Shown here: positions 42,608-51,482 of the stretch, piece by piece
Position numbering within the stretch: the first letter of the stretch is position 1
How the letters are laid out: the number at the start of each line of letters is the position of its first letter
Assembly: GCA_014238415.1 (NCBI GenBank)
Contig: JABABA010000013.1
Location: 1-64,000, forward strand
Direction: 5' to 3'
Length of the DNA stretch: 64,000 bases
DNA from: Planctomycetota bacterium
GTDB lineage: Bacteria; Planctomycetota; UBA1135; GCA-002686595
Made by a program: the position numbers and the translations under genes
Notes under the pieces: model-generated
What the model was told of the DNA's origin: nothing
Seen by the model: the letters and a program-made list of their open reading frames with translations, nothing else
Databases searched by the model: none

Positions 42608-44659
42608 TCAGCTGATAAACCAGGGCAGGAAGACCAGGCTGACTACGGTCATCAGCTTGATGAGGATATTGAGGGAGGGACCAGAGGTGTCTTTGAAGGG
42701 ATCGCCAACCGTGTCGCCGACCACGGCTGCTTTGTGGGGCTCTGAGCCCTTGCCGCCGTGGGCGCCGCCTTCGATGTACTTCTTGGCGTTGTCCCAGGCA
42801 CCGCCGGCGTTCGACATGAAGATTGCCATCATGACGCCAGTCACCAGTGCACCCGCCAGCAAGCCGCCGAGCGCATGAACATTCCAGAAGCCAACCGCGA
42901 TGGGAGCCGTAACGGCGATCACCCCGGGTAGGATCATTTGCTTGAGGGCTCCGTCGGTGGAGATCTCAACGCAGCGCGCGGCATCGGGCTTGCCCGTGCC
43001 TTCCATGATGCCTGGAATCTCGCGGAACTGGCGACGCACTTCCTCAACCATGTCGAAGGCTGCGTTGCCCACGGCGCGCATGGTCAAGGCGCTGAATAGG
43101 AACGGCAGGATGCCGCCGAGAAGCAGGCCGATGATCACTTCGGTAGAGTTGATGTTGAGTACCAGGGTCTCTGTTCCCTGCATGGAGCCCGCACGGCTGC
43201 AGAAGGCGCTGAACAGGGCCAGGGCGGTCAGGGCCGCAGAGCCGATGGCGAAGCCTTTACCGATGGCGGCGGTGGTGTTGCCCACTGCGTCCAGGGCATC
43301 GGTGCGCTCGCGCACTTCAGGGGGCAACTTGGCCATTTCGGCCAGGCCACCTGCGTTGTCCGCCACCGGACCATAGGCGTCGACACCAAGAGAAATGCCG
43401 AGGGTCGAAAGCATGCCGACGGCCGCGATCGCCACGCCGTATACACCGGCCATGTAATTGGCGAGAAAGATCGCGCTACAGATCAAGAGTACGGGGATGG
43501 CCACAGACTCCATGCCCGTCGCCAGGCCGTGAATGATGTTGGTGGCGGAACCGGTCTCCGACTGCTTGGCGATGTTCTGCACCGGTTTGGTGTCGGTTGA
43601 GGTGTAGTACTCGGTGACCTTTCCGATCAAGACGCCAATGGCGAGGCCGCTGACCACGGCGATCATCAAAGACATGCCAGCTTCGCGGCCGTTGGTCAGG
43701 GTTTCGGGCAGATCAATGCCGCCCATGTTGGTCAGCCAATAGGTTGCGCCAACCACGACCAGTGAGGCAACCACCAGTCCGCGGAAGAGGGCCGAGTGCA
43801 ACTGGTGTTCGTCTGCGGCCTTGACGAAGAAGGTGCCAATGATCGAAGCGAAGATGCCGAGTCCGGCCACAGCAATCGGCAGTAGGATCATGCCTTCGCC
43901 GTTTTCCACATTGGCGTATGCAAAGCCACCAAGCGCCATGGCCGCGATGATTGAACCCACATAGGACTCAAACAGGTCCGCACCCATGCCGGCCACGTCG
44001 CCCACATTGTCGCCCACGTTGTCGGCGATGGTTCCTGGGTTTCGAGGGTCGTCCTCCGGGATGCCAGCTTCCACCTTGCCTACCAGGTCTGCACCCACAT
44101 CGGCGGCTTTGGTGAAGATACCGCCACCTACGCGTGAGAAGAGCGCGATGGAAGAGGCGCCGAAGCTGAAGCCGAGCACATTCTCCAGGCCTGCGGTGCT
44201 GGTTCCAAACCACATCGTGAATCCGACCACGCCCGCCAGGGCCAGGCCAACCACGCACATGCCCATCACCACGCCGGAACTGAATGAGACCCCCAGGGCG
44301 TCGGCCAGCGAGTTCGTGGCCGCCTGGGTCGTTCGCACTGCGGCGCGGGTGGCCGTGTGCATGCCGAAGTACCCGGCCAGGGCAGATGCAGTTGCCCCAG
44401 AAACAAAGGCGATGGCCGTATTGATTCCCAGCCCGTCTTCAGCGCTGGAGATGCCAATCAGGATGGCGACCACCACAACGAAAATCGACAGCCACTTGTA
44501 CTCGGCCTTGAGGAAAGCAGCAGCGCCATCTTGGACCTGGCCCGCGATTTCCTGCATGGCGGGGGTGCCATCTGAGCGCTTCATGATGGCGGTGTACTTG
44601 ACGAATGCAAAGATCAGGGCTGCAACGCTCGCGGCACCGGCGACTTGGAGGAAATCCAT
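42608..44659 (-). CDS. hppA: Membrane-bound ion-pumping pyrophosphatase, K+-dependent type
   Basis: A 683-residue protein with about 16 membrane segments. Conserved blocks are present: [20 protein letters not shown] (substrate-binding D-V-G-A-D-L-V-G-K), [20 protein letters not shown] and the C-terminal [19 protein letters not shown]. The segment [16 protein letters not shown] carries Ala at the position that is Lys in K+-independent pumps, so this is the K+-dependent subfamily, which includes Na+- as well as H+-pumping enzymes; which ion is moved cannot be decided by eye. It hydrolyses PPi and builds an ion gradient, and pairs logically with the PPi-type phosphofructokinase at 17206. Confidence 0.92.
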   Translation of the reverse strand: MDFLQVAGAASVAALIFAFVKYTAIMKRSDGTPAMQEIAGQVQDGAAAFLKAEYKWLSIFVVVVAILIGISSAEDGLGINTAIAFVSGATASALAGYFGMHTATRAAVRTTQAATNSLADALGVSFSSGVVMGMCVVGLALAGVVGFTMWFGTSTAGLENVLGFSFGASSIALFSRVGGGIFTKAADVGADLVGKVEAGIPEDDPRNPGTIADNVGDNVGDVAGMGADLFESYVGSIIAAMALGGFAYANVENGEGMILLPIAVAGLGIFASIIGTFFVKAADEHQLHSALFRGLVVASLVVVGATYWLTNMGGIDLPETLTNGREAGMSLMIAVVSGLAIGVLIGKVTEYYTSTDTKPVQNIAKQSETGSATNIIHGLATGMESVAIPVLLICSAIFLANYMAGVYGVAIAAVGMLSTLGISLGVDAYGPVADNAGGLAEMAKLPPEVRERTDALDAVGNTTAAIGKGFAIGSAALTALALFSAFCSRAGSMQGTETLVLNINSTEVIIGLLLGGILPFLFSALTMRAVGNAAFDMVEEVRRQFREIPGIMEGTGKPDAARCVEISTDGALKQMILPGVIAVTAPIAVGFWNVHALGGLLAGALVTGVMMAIFMSNAGGAWDNAKKYIEGGAHGGKGSEPHKAAVVGDTVGDPFKDTSGPSLNILIKLMTVVSLVFLPWFIS

Positions 44660-44812
44660 AGGAGTTGAAGGGAATCAGCTGGGGATGTGGTGGGTCCGGG
44701 GTCGTGCCCGGGGTGACCGAAACGGGGCTTGCCAGTATTTCGGGGCAAGGAGTTTAGGGGTTGCTCCCCTGTCGTCAACCCCTGCTAGGGGCTCGGGGTC
44801 TTGCTTGGGTGC

Positions 44813-45481
44813 TTATCGGTCCAAATCGGGCTTCTCAGGCCCCTGATCGTTGGATTTGGCCGCCAAGCGTTGCCTGTCCCGGTGATTGACCCAACCTCTG
44901 ACCAGAAAGGTCCCGAGCACGATCAAGAGAGCAAAGCCGAGCCACTCTGAGTAGTCCGCTACGCTTCTTTCAAGAGAGCGGATACTCTCCCCGAAAGTCC
45001 TTCCAAGCAGAATGTAGAGGGGCACCATCAGGCAGGCTGCTGAGGCATCTACAAGAATGAAGCGCGTGTATGGCATACGCAGAGTGCCGGCAGTGAAGAA
45101 GCCTGGCATGCGCAGTCCTGGCAGGAAGCGGCAGGTGAACACAGCCCAGATCCCGTGGCGCTGCATGCGCTCCGTCAGGCCGGTCATGCGCTCGGGGTGA
45201 AGAATGCGCGCGATCCATTTGAAACGCAGGGCTTTTTGTCCGAAGAAGCGGCCAACCAGATAGGGGATTGTGTCGCCGATCAGGGTGGCGATCCAACAGA
45301 CCACTGTGATCTTGAAAAAGACCACCTTGCCCGAGAAGACCAGGTAACCGGACCCTGTCATAGTCACCTCTTCGGGCACGGGGAGTCCTGCGCCTGCTCC
45401 TACCAGGAACAGGAACGGTGCTGCATAACCAAGACCGTCAAAGTAGCGGTCCAGGAAGGACTGTTGCAGGAGAGCCAACAT
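44813..45481 (-). CDS. DedA family membrane protein
   Basis: The start is ATG 45481 (MLALLQQSFLDRYFD); the open frame extends to 45595 with a Pro/Ser-rich stretch that lacks protein character. The 222-residue product has the DedA/SNARE-associated Golgi pattern: GAGAGLPVPEEVTMTGSGYL (the G-x-P-x-P-x-E motif), GDTIPYLVGRFFGQKAL, and AVFTCRFLPGLRMPGFFTAG, with the conserved F-x-R-F-x-P-G-x-R motif for membrane lipid transport. Five membrane segments are visible. Bacterial DedA proteins act in lipid (undecaprenyl phosphate or phosphatidylethanolamine) flipping and membrane homeostasis. It lies 40 bp downstream of the helical-repeat protein gene on the same strand. Confidence 0.88.
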   Translation of the reverse strand: MLALLQQSFLDRYFDGLGYAAPFLFLVGAGAGLPVPEEVTMTGSGYLVFSGKVVFFKITVVCWIATLIGDTIPYLVGRFFGQKALRFKWIARILHPERMTGLTERMQRHGIWAVFTCRFLPGLRMPGFFTAGTLRMPYTRFILVDASAACLMVPLYILLGRTFGESIRSLERSVADYSEWLGFALLIVLGTFLVRGWVNHRDRQRLAAKSNDQGPEKPDLDR

Positions 45482-45521
45482 CGGGTGGCAGGATACCTGA
45501 GGAGGGACCTCGGATGGAGGG

Positions 45522-46091
45522 TCAGTGTTTGTGCTGGTGGTGCTGGGCCTCGGTATCGAGCCCGGAGGCCGGGTCCAAGCCGAACTCACGGGCAACTTGG
45601 TATGCAGCCTGTGAGATCTGCTTCAGAGCGGCTGCTCCTCCGGGCCAGTGCACAGCACCGTCTTGGACCAGAGGCAGAAGATAGAGGCCGGTCATGCGCG
45701 CCTTGACCAGGGCTACTTCCCCGGGAGATCCGCTGCGCTCGATGCCCTCGTTCAGAACGCGCAGCCCGGCGGCGAACCAGTGTGCGCGACGGCTGGGATC
45801 GGGTTCGCGCTCCGCGGAGGCGCGGATGAACCACAGGTGCTCAGCCAATCGGATCCAACCAGCGGAGGGCCATGGGTCCAGTTGCAAAGCCCGATCAGCG
45901 GTCAGATAGGCCCGCTCCATTTCGCTGTTGTGTACCTGCATGTCGAAACGAACCCAATGGCCCGCGGCCCACATGCTGCTGAGAGGTCCTGCAAGGCGGC
46001 GCCCCAGGGGACGCGGGTCGGAGTCGGGGACCTGCCAGGGTGCGGCCAGGGTCAGGGCCAGCAGGACCAGGGACGGGCGCAACAGGATCAT
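45522..46091 (-). CDS. Secreted helical-repeat (TPR-like) protein, third member of an ABC operon
   Basis: The start is ATG 46091 (MILLRPSLVLLALTLAAP), a signal peptide, preceded by GAGGAG. A longer frame starting at 46160 is rejected because it overlaps the upstream gene. The 189-residue product is helical: RAYLTADRALQLDPWPSAGW, then AEHLWFIRASAERE and ALVKARMTGLYLL, close to a tetratricopeptide pattern (A-x-x-A-L-x-L-x-P). The C-terminus HHQHKH is His-rich. Its start overlaps the stop of the membrane gene as ATGA (46088-46091), so it is translationally coupled to it. No specific function known. Confidence 0.65.
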   Translation of the reverse strand: MILLRPSLVLLALTLAAPWQVPDSDPRPLGRRLAGPLSSMWAAGHWVRFDMQVHNSEMERAYLTADRALQLDPWPSAGWIRLAEHLWFIRASAEREPDPSRRAHWFAAGLRVLNEGIERSGSPGEVALVKARMTGLYLLPLVQDGAVHWPGGAAALKQISQAAYQVAREFGLDPASGLDTEAQHHQHKH

Positions 46092-47104
46092 GGGGATCTC
46101 CTCGGATGCTGGGCAAGGGCCGCGGCAGTCAGCCATGTCACCAGGAGGATCAGCCCGCAAAATTCATGCAACTGGGGCGTACGCGTCAGCCTTCCCTCCG
46201 CCGCCAGGTGCAATGCCGTGAGCAACTCGCCCATTGGCAGGAATCTTGCGGGAATGCCCAAGAGCACCAGGCCGAGGGCCAGCAGTGTTGTCAGGCCGGG
46301 CTTGAGGAACGGCCGCACCAATGCCACCACCAGCAAGATCAAGGCAATAATGGCCGCAGCCCGTGCGCCGATTTCCACGGACGCCTGACGCATCGACTGC
46401 ACCCCTTCGAGCAGTGTCAAGCACCGTCCTCCCATGATCATCGCGTCCCCAGGCCCCATGCAAACCAGTACCACCTGCTGGGCTCCCGATCCCTTTGGTA
46501 TGGAAAGCTCTACCCTGTCCCGCCCGTCGATTCGTTGAGTCGTTTGGGCGTTGGTCTGGCCGATCAACTCCAGCCGGACTTCGGTGGTAGGCCCTGCGCC
46601 ACCGCTTGCCACCACCTCCAGGGAGATGCGCGCGTCATGTGAGCGTTGTCCCGGGTCGATCAGAAGGGCCAGTTCTTGCCCGGCCGGAATGCGTCTGGGA
46701 GGACCCAGGTCCACTGAGCGCGTATGACGCAAGCCTTGAGTGCTTGGTGTGGAATACTCCGCCAGGAGGCCGATTCCGAACAGGGTCACGCAAGCGATGA
46801 GCAGAGCGCCCAGACCCGAGGCGGCTCGTTCTCTTGAGAGTCCTCCCGGGAAAGACAACATCCAGGAGTGCTCACGGGCGCGCAGGCCCTGGGCGAAGTG
46901 CAGGGCGCACAGGGGTAGCAGGAGCAACAGGCCCAGGGACCAGATTTCTTCGCGGGCACGGGCGGCTGGCAGGTCGAGGCCCCCGGGGACCACGTTGTTG
47001 AACCGGGTGGTGAGAGCCATCACCAGGGCCATCATGAGAGTTGGAAACATGATTCGCCTGGTTGCCCTGCTGAGCACCAGGTGCGGCTGGACTGGGAGTC
47101 TCAC
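46088..47104 (-). CDS. ABC-transporter-associated membrane protein
   Basis: A 338-residue protein. Two membrane segments near the N-terminus (MFPTLMMALVMALT and IWSLGLLLLLPLCALHF), a third (SGLGALLIACVTLFGIGLLA), a large extracytoplasmic beta-rich domain of about 130 residues (ELALLIDPGQRSHDARISLE, VRLELIGQTNA), then three more spans. It overlaps the ATPase gene by 4 bp (ATGA at 47101-47104) and the following gene by 4 bp, so it is very likely the membrane partner of the ATPase. It does not match a permease family I can name. Confidence 0.65.
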   Translation of the reverse strand: MRLPVQPHLVLSRATRRIMFPTLMMALVMALTTRFNNVVPGGLDLPAARAREEIWSLGLLLLLPLCALHFAQGLRAREHSWMLSFPGGLSRERAASGLGALLIACVTLFGIGLLAEYSTPSTQGLRHTRSVDLGPPRRIPAGQELALLIDPGQRSHDARISLEVVASGGAGPTTEVRLELIGQTNAQTTQRIDGRDRVELSIPKGSGAQQVVLVCMGPGDAMIMGGRCLTLLEGVQSMRQASVEIGARAAAIIALILLVVALVRPFLKPGLTTLLALGLVLLGIPARFLPMGELLTALHLAAEGRLTRTPQLHEFCGLILLVTWLTAAALAQHPRRSP

Positions 47105-47985
47105 TCGGCGGGGTTTCCTGGGGCTGTTTGGTCCTGGCCTTCAGCGAACTCATAGAGACTGCGCAGGGTGCTGCTGCCTCCCAGGCCCAAGATCCACTGC
47201 CCCCCGTGTTGTTGGACCCAGCTCTTGAGGTGGTCGAGTTGTTCTGTGTCGAGATCTTTGAGGGTCAGTGTCGTGCCATTGCCCGCTTGCATCAGATTCT
47301 CGGGCTTGTCCCACAGGCACATGCGCCCCTTGAGCAGGACCCCCATCAAGTCTGCTCGGTTGGAAGCATCTTCAACCAGATGGCTGGTGACGACCACCGT
47401 GGTTCCGTTGTCTCGCGCCTCTTGCAAGAGGCCGTCAAAGAGGTCAAAGCCCTCTGCGTCCAAACCTCCAGTTGGCTCGTCCAGTAGCACCAATTCTGAC
47501 TTGGTCAAGAAGGCGCCAATCATTCCCAGGCGCCGCAACATTCCCCGCGAAAAGGTCCGCAGGGGAGCGGATGCATGGGGCTGGAGGCCCGCACGCTGCA
47601 AGAGATCGGCGGCGCGCTCTTCCCAGGCCCTTTGGCCGAAGAGGTTGGCGATCAGTTCAAGAGCACCGGGGGCGGTGAGTTCCCCGGGAAAGGGCGATTC
47701 GCTGGGCAGCCAACTGACGCGCTTTTGGATGCGCGCTTCGTGGGCCCTTCCATCGAGTACTTGCAGTTCTCCAGAATTCGGTCGTTCGATGCCAGCAAGC
47801 AGCCGTAGCAAGGTGCTCTTGCCCGATCCGTTGGGCCCCACCAACGCGACGGTCGCGCCTTGTGGTACGGCGAGATCCAATCCACACAGCGCTGGCCGGA
47901 CCGTTTGAAACAGGCCGGGGCGGTAGGATCGCGTGATGGAGCGGGCCAACAGGGCCAGCGGGGTGTCTTGGGGCATGGTTGGCAT
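47101..47985 (-). CDS. ABC transporter ATP-binding protein
   Basis: The start is taken as ATG 47985 (MPTMPQDTPLALLARSITRS); ATG 47976 is possible, and an upstream start at 48027 would overlap the divergent gene. The protein has Walker A VALVGPNGSGKST, a Q-loop region, a signature-like stretch (LRTFSRGMLRRLGM; the usual LSGGQ is F-S-R-G-M), Walker B LVLLDEPTGGLD and the H-loop VVVTSHLVEDA. This is the single-domain exporter or ABC-2 type. It energises the membrane partner encoded next; export or lipid-related function is likely, substrate unknown. Confidence 0.85.
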   Translation of the reverse strand: MPTMPQDTPLALLARSITRSYRPGLFQTVRPALCGLDLAVPQGATVALVGPNGSGKSTLLRLLAGIERPNSGELQVLDGRAHEARIQKRVSWLPSESPFPGELTAPGALELIANLFGQRAWEERAADLLQRAGLQPHASAPLRTFSRGMLRRLGMIGAFLTKSELVLLDEPTGGLDAEGFDLFDGLLQEARDNGTTVVVTSHLVEDASNRADLMGVLLKGRMCLWDKPENLMQAGNGTTLTLKDLDTEQLDHLKSWVQQHGGQWILGLGGSSTLRSLYEFAEGQDQTAPGNPAE

Positions 47986-48001
47986 GATAGATTGCGAGCC
48001 C

Positions 48002-48289
48002 ATGCACCGTGCGGGAACAGATTTCAAGAAGGGTGAGTTGGCGGCTTGCCTCTACACCCGAGAGGGCTGCGGCCTTTGTGAGCAGCTCGTCGAGCGCTTG
48101 GGGGAGGCTGGATTGTTGAGGAGGCTGGATCTCAAGATGGTCGATGTGGACTCTGATCCTGGCTTGAAGAAGCTCTACGGCCTGAGATTACCCGTGCTTG
48201 AGGTCGCAGGAGAGCTGATTTTCGAGGGGCAGCCGGATCCTCTCGTCTTGGTGCCAGCGGTACGGGCTGCTATTGAGGTGGCCCCATGA
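48002..48289 (+). CDS. Glutaredoxin-like (DUF836) protein
   Basis: A 95-residue protein beginning at ATG 48002. CLYTREGCGLCEQLVERLGE carries a C-x-x-C pair (CGLC) in a thioredoxin-fold start, followed by LKMVDVDSDPGLKKLYGLRLPVLEVAGE, the cis-Pro and beta-alpha pattern of glutaredoxin-like DUF836 proteins. A small thiol-redox protein acting in the cytoplasm. Its last codons overlap the next gene (ATGA at 48286-48289), so it is coupled to the FHA protein. The start is close to the divergent ABC ATPase gene (about 16-25 bp), so the promoters overlap. Confidence 0.82.
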   Translation: MHRAGTDFKKGELAACLYTREGCGLCEQLVERLGEAGLLRRLDLKMVDVDSDPGLKKLYGLRLPVLEVAGELIFEGQPDPLVLVPAVRAAIEVAP

Positions 48290-49071
48290 GCGCGAAGCTC
48301 TTTGTGCTCTCGGGAAAGGCCCTGGGCACCATCTTCAGTCTGCAAGAGGCCACCATCCTGGGCCGGGGGAAGGATGCGGGGGTGCGGCTTGCCGATGCTT
48401 CGGTCAGTCGATTGCACGCACGAATTGAACCGGAGGGCGACGGCTGGCGAGTGACTGATCTGGACTCGTCCAACGGGATCTGGGTTGCGGGGCAGCGCGT
48501 GGAGACTGCCCTCTTGAAGGATCTCGATGAGTTCAGGGCGGGGGCGTTGGAGTTGCGCATTCGGATTGACGCAGATGGGGGAGGCGAGGTGGCTCCTGTT
48601 CCCGTGGAGAGTGTCAAGCCGGATGGTGTTGAGGGCGGCGAGTCTGCGTCTGGACCTCATACGCCTGCTGACTCGGGATCAGATGCTCCAATCTCCGATG
48701 CAGATTCTTCGACACCAATCGATGCCAGTGGCGAGCTTGAATTGGAGGGGGACTGGTCCGAGCCGCAGTCGCAGCCATCTTCAGCCCCATTCATCAATCC
48801 ATCGGTCTCTTCAACGGGTGCAAGTTCTGCCGCCAGTGTCGCGACTTCCAGCTCCGCCCACGATCCTGCGCGCCCCATCCTGCAGCATGTGGGGGCAGGT
48901 CGTTCGGGGGGGCTGTTTTCCTCAGACCTGGGCCAACAACCGTTGCTCGTGCGTTGGGGACTCTATCTGCTTGCTGCGGCCTTTTTCGCTGGCCTGGTCT
49001 GGGGCGTTCAACACCTGGTTTTTGGGGTTCGCAAAGCCCGTTCGAATCCACCTGCGGAGTCCTTTCAGTGA
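48286..49071 (+). CDS. FHA-domain protein with C-terminal membrane anchor
   Basis: A 261-residue protein. The N-terminal about 90 residues form an FHA domain, which binds phosphothreonine peptides: ATILGRGKDAGVRLADASVS, then RLHARIE and LDSSNGIWVAGQRV carry the conserved G-R, S-x-x-H and N-G residues. Then follows a long Ser/Asp/Glu-rich linker (about 115 residues) and a single membrane span (LLVRWGLYLLAAAFFAGLVWG) near the C-terminus. The FHA domain would be cytoplasmic and tethered. The gene is coupled on both sides: ATGA with the glutaredoxin-like gene and GTGA with the ECF sigma gene, so phosphorylation-dependent control of the sigma factor is a reasonable idea but not shown. Confidence 0.83.
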   Translation: MSAKLFVLSGKALGTIFSLQEATILGRGKDAGVRLADASVSRLHARIEPEGDGWRVTDLDSSNGIWVAGQRVETALLKDLDEFRAGALELRIRIDADGGGEVAPVPVESVKPDGVEGGESASGPHTPADSGSDAPISDADSSTPIDASGELELEGDWSEPQSQPSSAPFINPSVSSTGASSAASVATSSSAHDPARPILQHVGAGRSGGLFSSDLGQQPLLVRWGLYLLAAAFFAGLVWGVQHLVFGVRKARSNPPAESFQ

Positions 49072-49871
49072 GCATAAACCCCTCGATCGATCCGGGAGCG
49101 CCCCGGGAAACAGCGATTCCCCAACTTCTAAAGCAGGAAGGGGCCAAGCTCCTTTCCCTGGCTGGCCGTTTCTGTGGTTCGCGTACGGAAGCGGAAGACT
49201 TGGTCCAAGAGGTTTTTCTGCAGGCCTGGGGCGGCTGGGAGAAGTTTGAGGGTCGTTCCGCTCCGGGCACTTGGCTCTACTCTATCGCTGTGCGCACTTG
49301 CCAACGCATGCACCGCAAGAAGAGCGGCGAGCCGGACAGGCTCGAGTCCCTGGACGAGCTGCTGCCACTTGGATCCCCACGCATGGCTCTTCTGCCATCC
49401 CAGGACGCAGGCCCTTTGGATCTTCAACTTCAGAAGGAACAGGTTGAGCTTATCGAAGCGGCCATCTCTTCTCTGCCCCAGGACTTTCGCATGCCCTTGA
49501 TACTCAAGGAGGTGGTAGGGTTCTCTGTGCAAGATGTGAGCATGATTCTGGACCTGCCCGAGAACACGGTAAAGACGCGCCTGCACCGGGGCCGTCTGAA
49601 ACTGCGCGCGGCCATGGATGTGGTGCTGCCCCAGACCCAGGGCGTGGACCCGAATTACTCACGAGAGGTCTGCCTTGATCTCCTGGCTGCCAAGCAAAAA
49701 TGCCTGGACAACCACCTCGAATTTGAATTCCCAGACGGGATCGTCTGTGAGCGCTGTGCCTCGGTTTTCGGGACCATGGATATGGCCCAGGCCGCTTGCC
49801 GTCAGATCGGCGAGGGAACTCTCCCCGAAGCCCTCCAAAGCCAGATTTTGGGCCGCTTGGAGGGCTCTTGA
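49068..49871 (+). CDS. ECF-type sigma-70 factor with Cys-containing C-terminal extension
   Basis: The start is GTG 49068, overlapping the stop of the FHA gene (GTGA); the frame upstream to 48954 is a shadow of that gene. The 267-residue protein has region 2 (EAEDLVQEVFLQAWGGW, then WLYSIAVRTCQRM) and region 4 (LPQDFRMPLILKEVVGFSVQ, then DLPENTVKTRLHRGRLKL), as in ECF sigma factors. The C-terminal about 65 residues are extra: VCLDLLAAKQKCLDNHLEFE and then IVCERCASVF, with a C-x-x-C pair. This resembles a zinc-binding anti-sigma (ZAS-like) domain fused to the sigma factor, so it may sense thiol redox state, in line with the glutaredoxin-like gene upstream. Confidence 0.8.
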   Translation: MSINPSIDPGAPRETAIPQLLKQEGAKLLSLAGRFCGSRTEAEDLVQEVFLQAWGGWEKFEGRSAPGTWLYSIAVRTCQRMHRKKSGEPDRLESLDELLPLGSPRMALLPSQDAGPLDLQLQKEQVELIEAAISSLPQDFRMPLILKEVVGFSVQDVSMILDLPENTVKTRLHRGRLKLRAAMDVVLPQTQGVDPNYSREVCLDLLAAKQKCLDNHLEFEFPDGIVCERCASVFGTMDMAQAACRQIGEGTLPEALQSQILGRLEGS

Positions 49872-49977
49872 GATTTCTTGAAAGGGTTTGGGGAACCTGG
49901 CCGGAATTGGTGACTCTCAATGGACAGCGCCCTCTGGCACTCTTGAGAAATCCCGAGACCCGAGACCACCAACCCCC

Positions 49978-51384
49978 ATGTATTTCGAACAGCACTATCT
50001 GACCTGTCTGGCCCAGGCTTCCTACTTTATCGCTGACACTGAATCTGGCAGTGCGGTTGTGGTGGACCCCCAAAGGGATATCGAACCCTATCTTGCGGTG
50101 GCAGAGAAGCACGGCTGGAAAATTGAGCATGTGTACCTGACTCACTTCCACGCGGATTTCCTGGCGGGTCATTTGGAGTTGCGCGAGCGGACAGGGGCCA
50201 AGATTCACCTCGGCGCCCGAGCTGAAGCCGAGTTTGACTTTGTGCCCGAGTCTGACGGCAGCACATTGGAGTTGGGGCCTCTGGTGCGCATTGTGGCAAT
50301 GGAAACACCCGGGCATACGCCGGAGAGCATTTCGCTGCAGTTGTTTGATTCGAGCGCAGATGACTCTGTGCCCCAAATACTCTTGACTGGGGATGCCTTG
50401 TTCATCGGAGATGTAGGCCGGCCGGATCTCTTGGCGTCGATCGGCTATACAAAGGCGGAGTTGGGCCGGATGCTTTATGACAGCTTGCATAACAAGATCT
50501 TGAAGTTGCCGGATGACGTCATGGTCTATCCTGCCCACGGGGCTGGCTCCATGTGCGGCAAGAACCTCTCGGATGAAACCTCTTCCACCATTGGTGAGCA
50601 GCGGCGCAGCAACTATGCCCTGCAGCCAATGACCACCGATGAGTTTCTGGCAGTGGTTACCGCGGATCAGCCCGCGGCTCCCGCTTACTTCTTGCATGAC
50701 GCCGACCTGAACCGCAAGGAGTTCCCGAACCTGGCCGTTGCCGTAGAGCGTGGTCTCGAAGCCCTCTCCTTGGACGGTTTCCTGGCCCACGCCAACCGGG
50801 GTGCCCAGATGGTTGATACCCGCGATGGTGAAGCCTTTGCACAGGGACATCTGGCGAGGAGCCTGAGCATTGGTTTGGAAGGCAAGTACGCCACCTGGGC
50901 GGGTTCTCTTTTGGATTTGAAGCGCCCGATCATTCTGATCGCTGACGCGGGTCGCGAAGAGGAAGCGATCATGCGTCTGGGCCGCATCGGTTTCGACATT
51001 GTGATCGGTTACCTGGATGGGGCCGCTCTTGCATGGAAGGACCGCTCCGAGCTGCTGTCACAATTCGAGCGTTTGGATGCCCTTGAGCTGTCGCAGGAGA
51101 TCGAGGGCGCGGATGCTCCCGAGATTCTTGATGTGCGTAGTCCGGGGGAGTTCGCCGCCGGACACCTGGAGAATGCCCTCAATATCCCCCTTCCTGAACT
51201 TGGGGATCGCCTGGATGAGGTTCGCGGGGCTCAGGCCCTAGTCATTCATTGCGCCGGGGGCTATCGCTCGGTGATTGCCGCCAGCCTGCTGGAGGCGGAG
51301 GGCTTCAGTGGTCTGCGTGACCTGCGCGGGGGCTTTGAGGCCTGGACCAACGCCGATCAAGCGGTGGTGCAGCCCAACGCCTGA
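49978..51384 (+). CDS. Persulfide dioxygenase fused to two rhodanese domains (CstB/Blh-like)
   Basis: The start is ATG 49978 (MYFEQHYLTCLAQASYFIA); the frame extends to 49888 without domain content. The 468-residue enzyme has an N-terminal metallo-beta-lactamase-fold domain of the ETHE1/persulfide dioxygenase type: THFHADFLAGH at 55-65, TPGHTPESIS, TGDALFIGDVGRPD and YPAHGAG. Two rhodanese domains follow: the first lacks the catalytic Cys (IADAGREEEA), and the second has HCAGGYRS, with Cys425. Such fusions oxidise glutathione- or coenzyme A-like persulfide and pass sulfane sulfur on. It is likely the first enzyme of the sulfur cluster that continues with rhodanese and TauE genes. Confidence 0.88.
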   Translation: MYFEQHYLTCLAQASYFIADTESGSAVVVDPQRDIEPYLAVAEKHGWKIEHVYLTHFHADFLAGHLELRERTGAKIHLGARAEAEFDFVPESDGSTLELGPLVRIVAMETPGHTPESISLQLFDSSADDSVPQILLTGDALFIGDVGRPDLLASIGYTKAELGRMLYDSLHNKILKLPDDVMVYPAHGAGSMCGKNLSDETSSTIGEQRRSNYALQPMTTDEFLAVVTADQPAAPAYFLHDADLNRKEFPNLAVAVERGLEALSLDGFLAHANRGAQMVDTRDGEAFAQGHLARSLSIGLEGKYATWAGSLLDLKRPIILIADAGREEEAIMRLGRIGFDIVIGYLDGAALAWKDRSELLSQFERLDALELSQEIEGADAPEILDVRSPGEFAAGHLENALNIPLPELGDRLDEVRGAQALVIHCAGGYRSVIAASLLEAEGFSGLRDLRGGFEAWTNADQAVVQPNA

Positions 51385-51482
51385 GCGCTGAGGAAATAGC
51401 CGAAGTTTCCCGGGAACCCTTTCGCGTGGCTTGTCTCCAAGAGAGTGGGCCAGTTCTCCAACGCAAGAAAACAAATACCATC

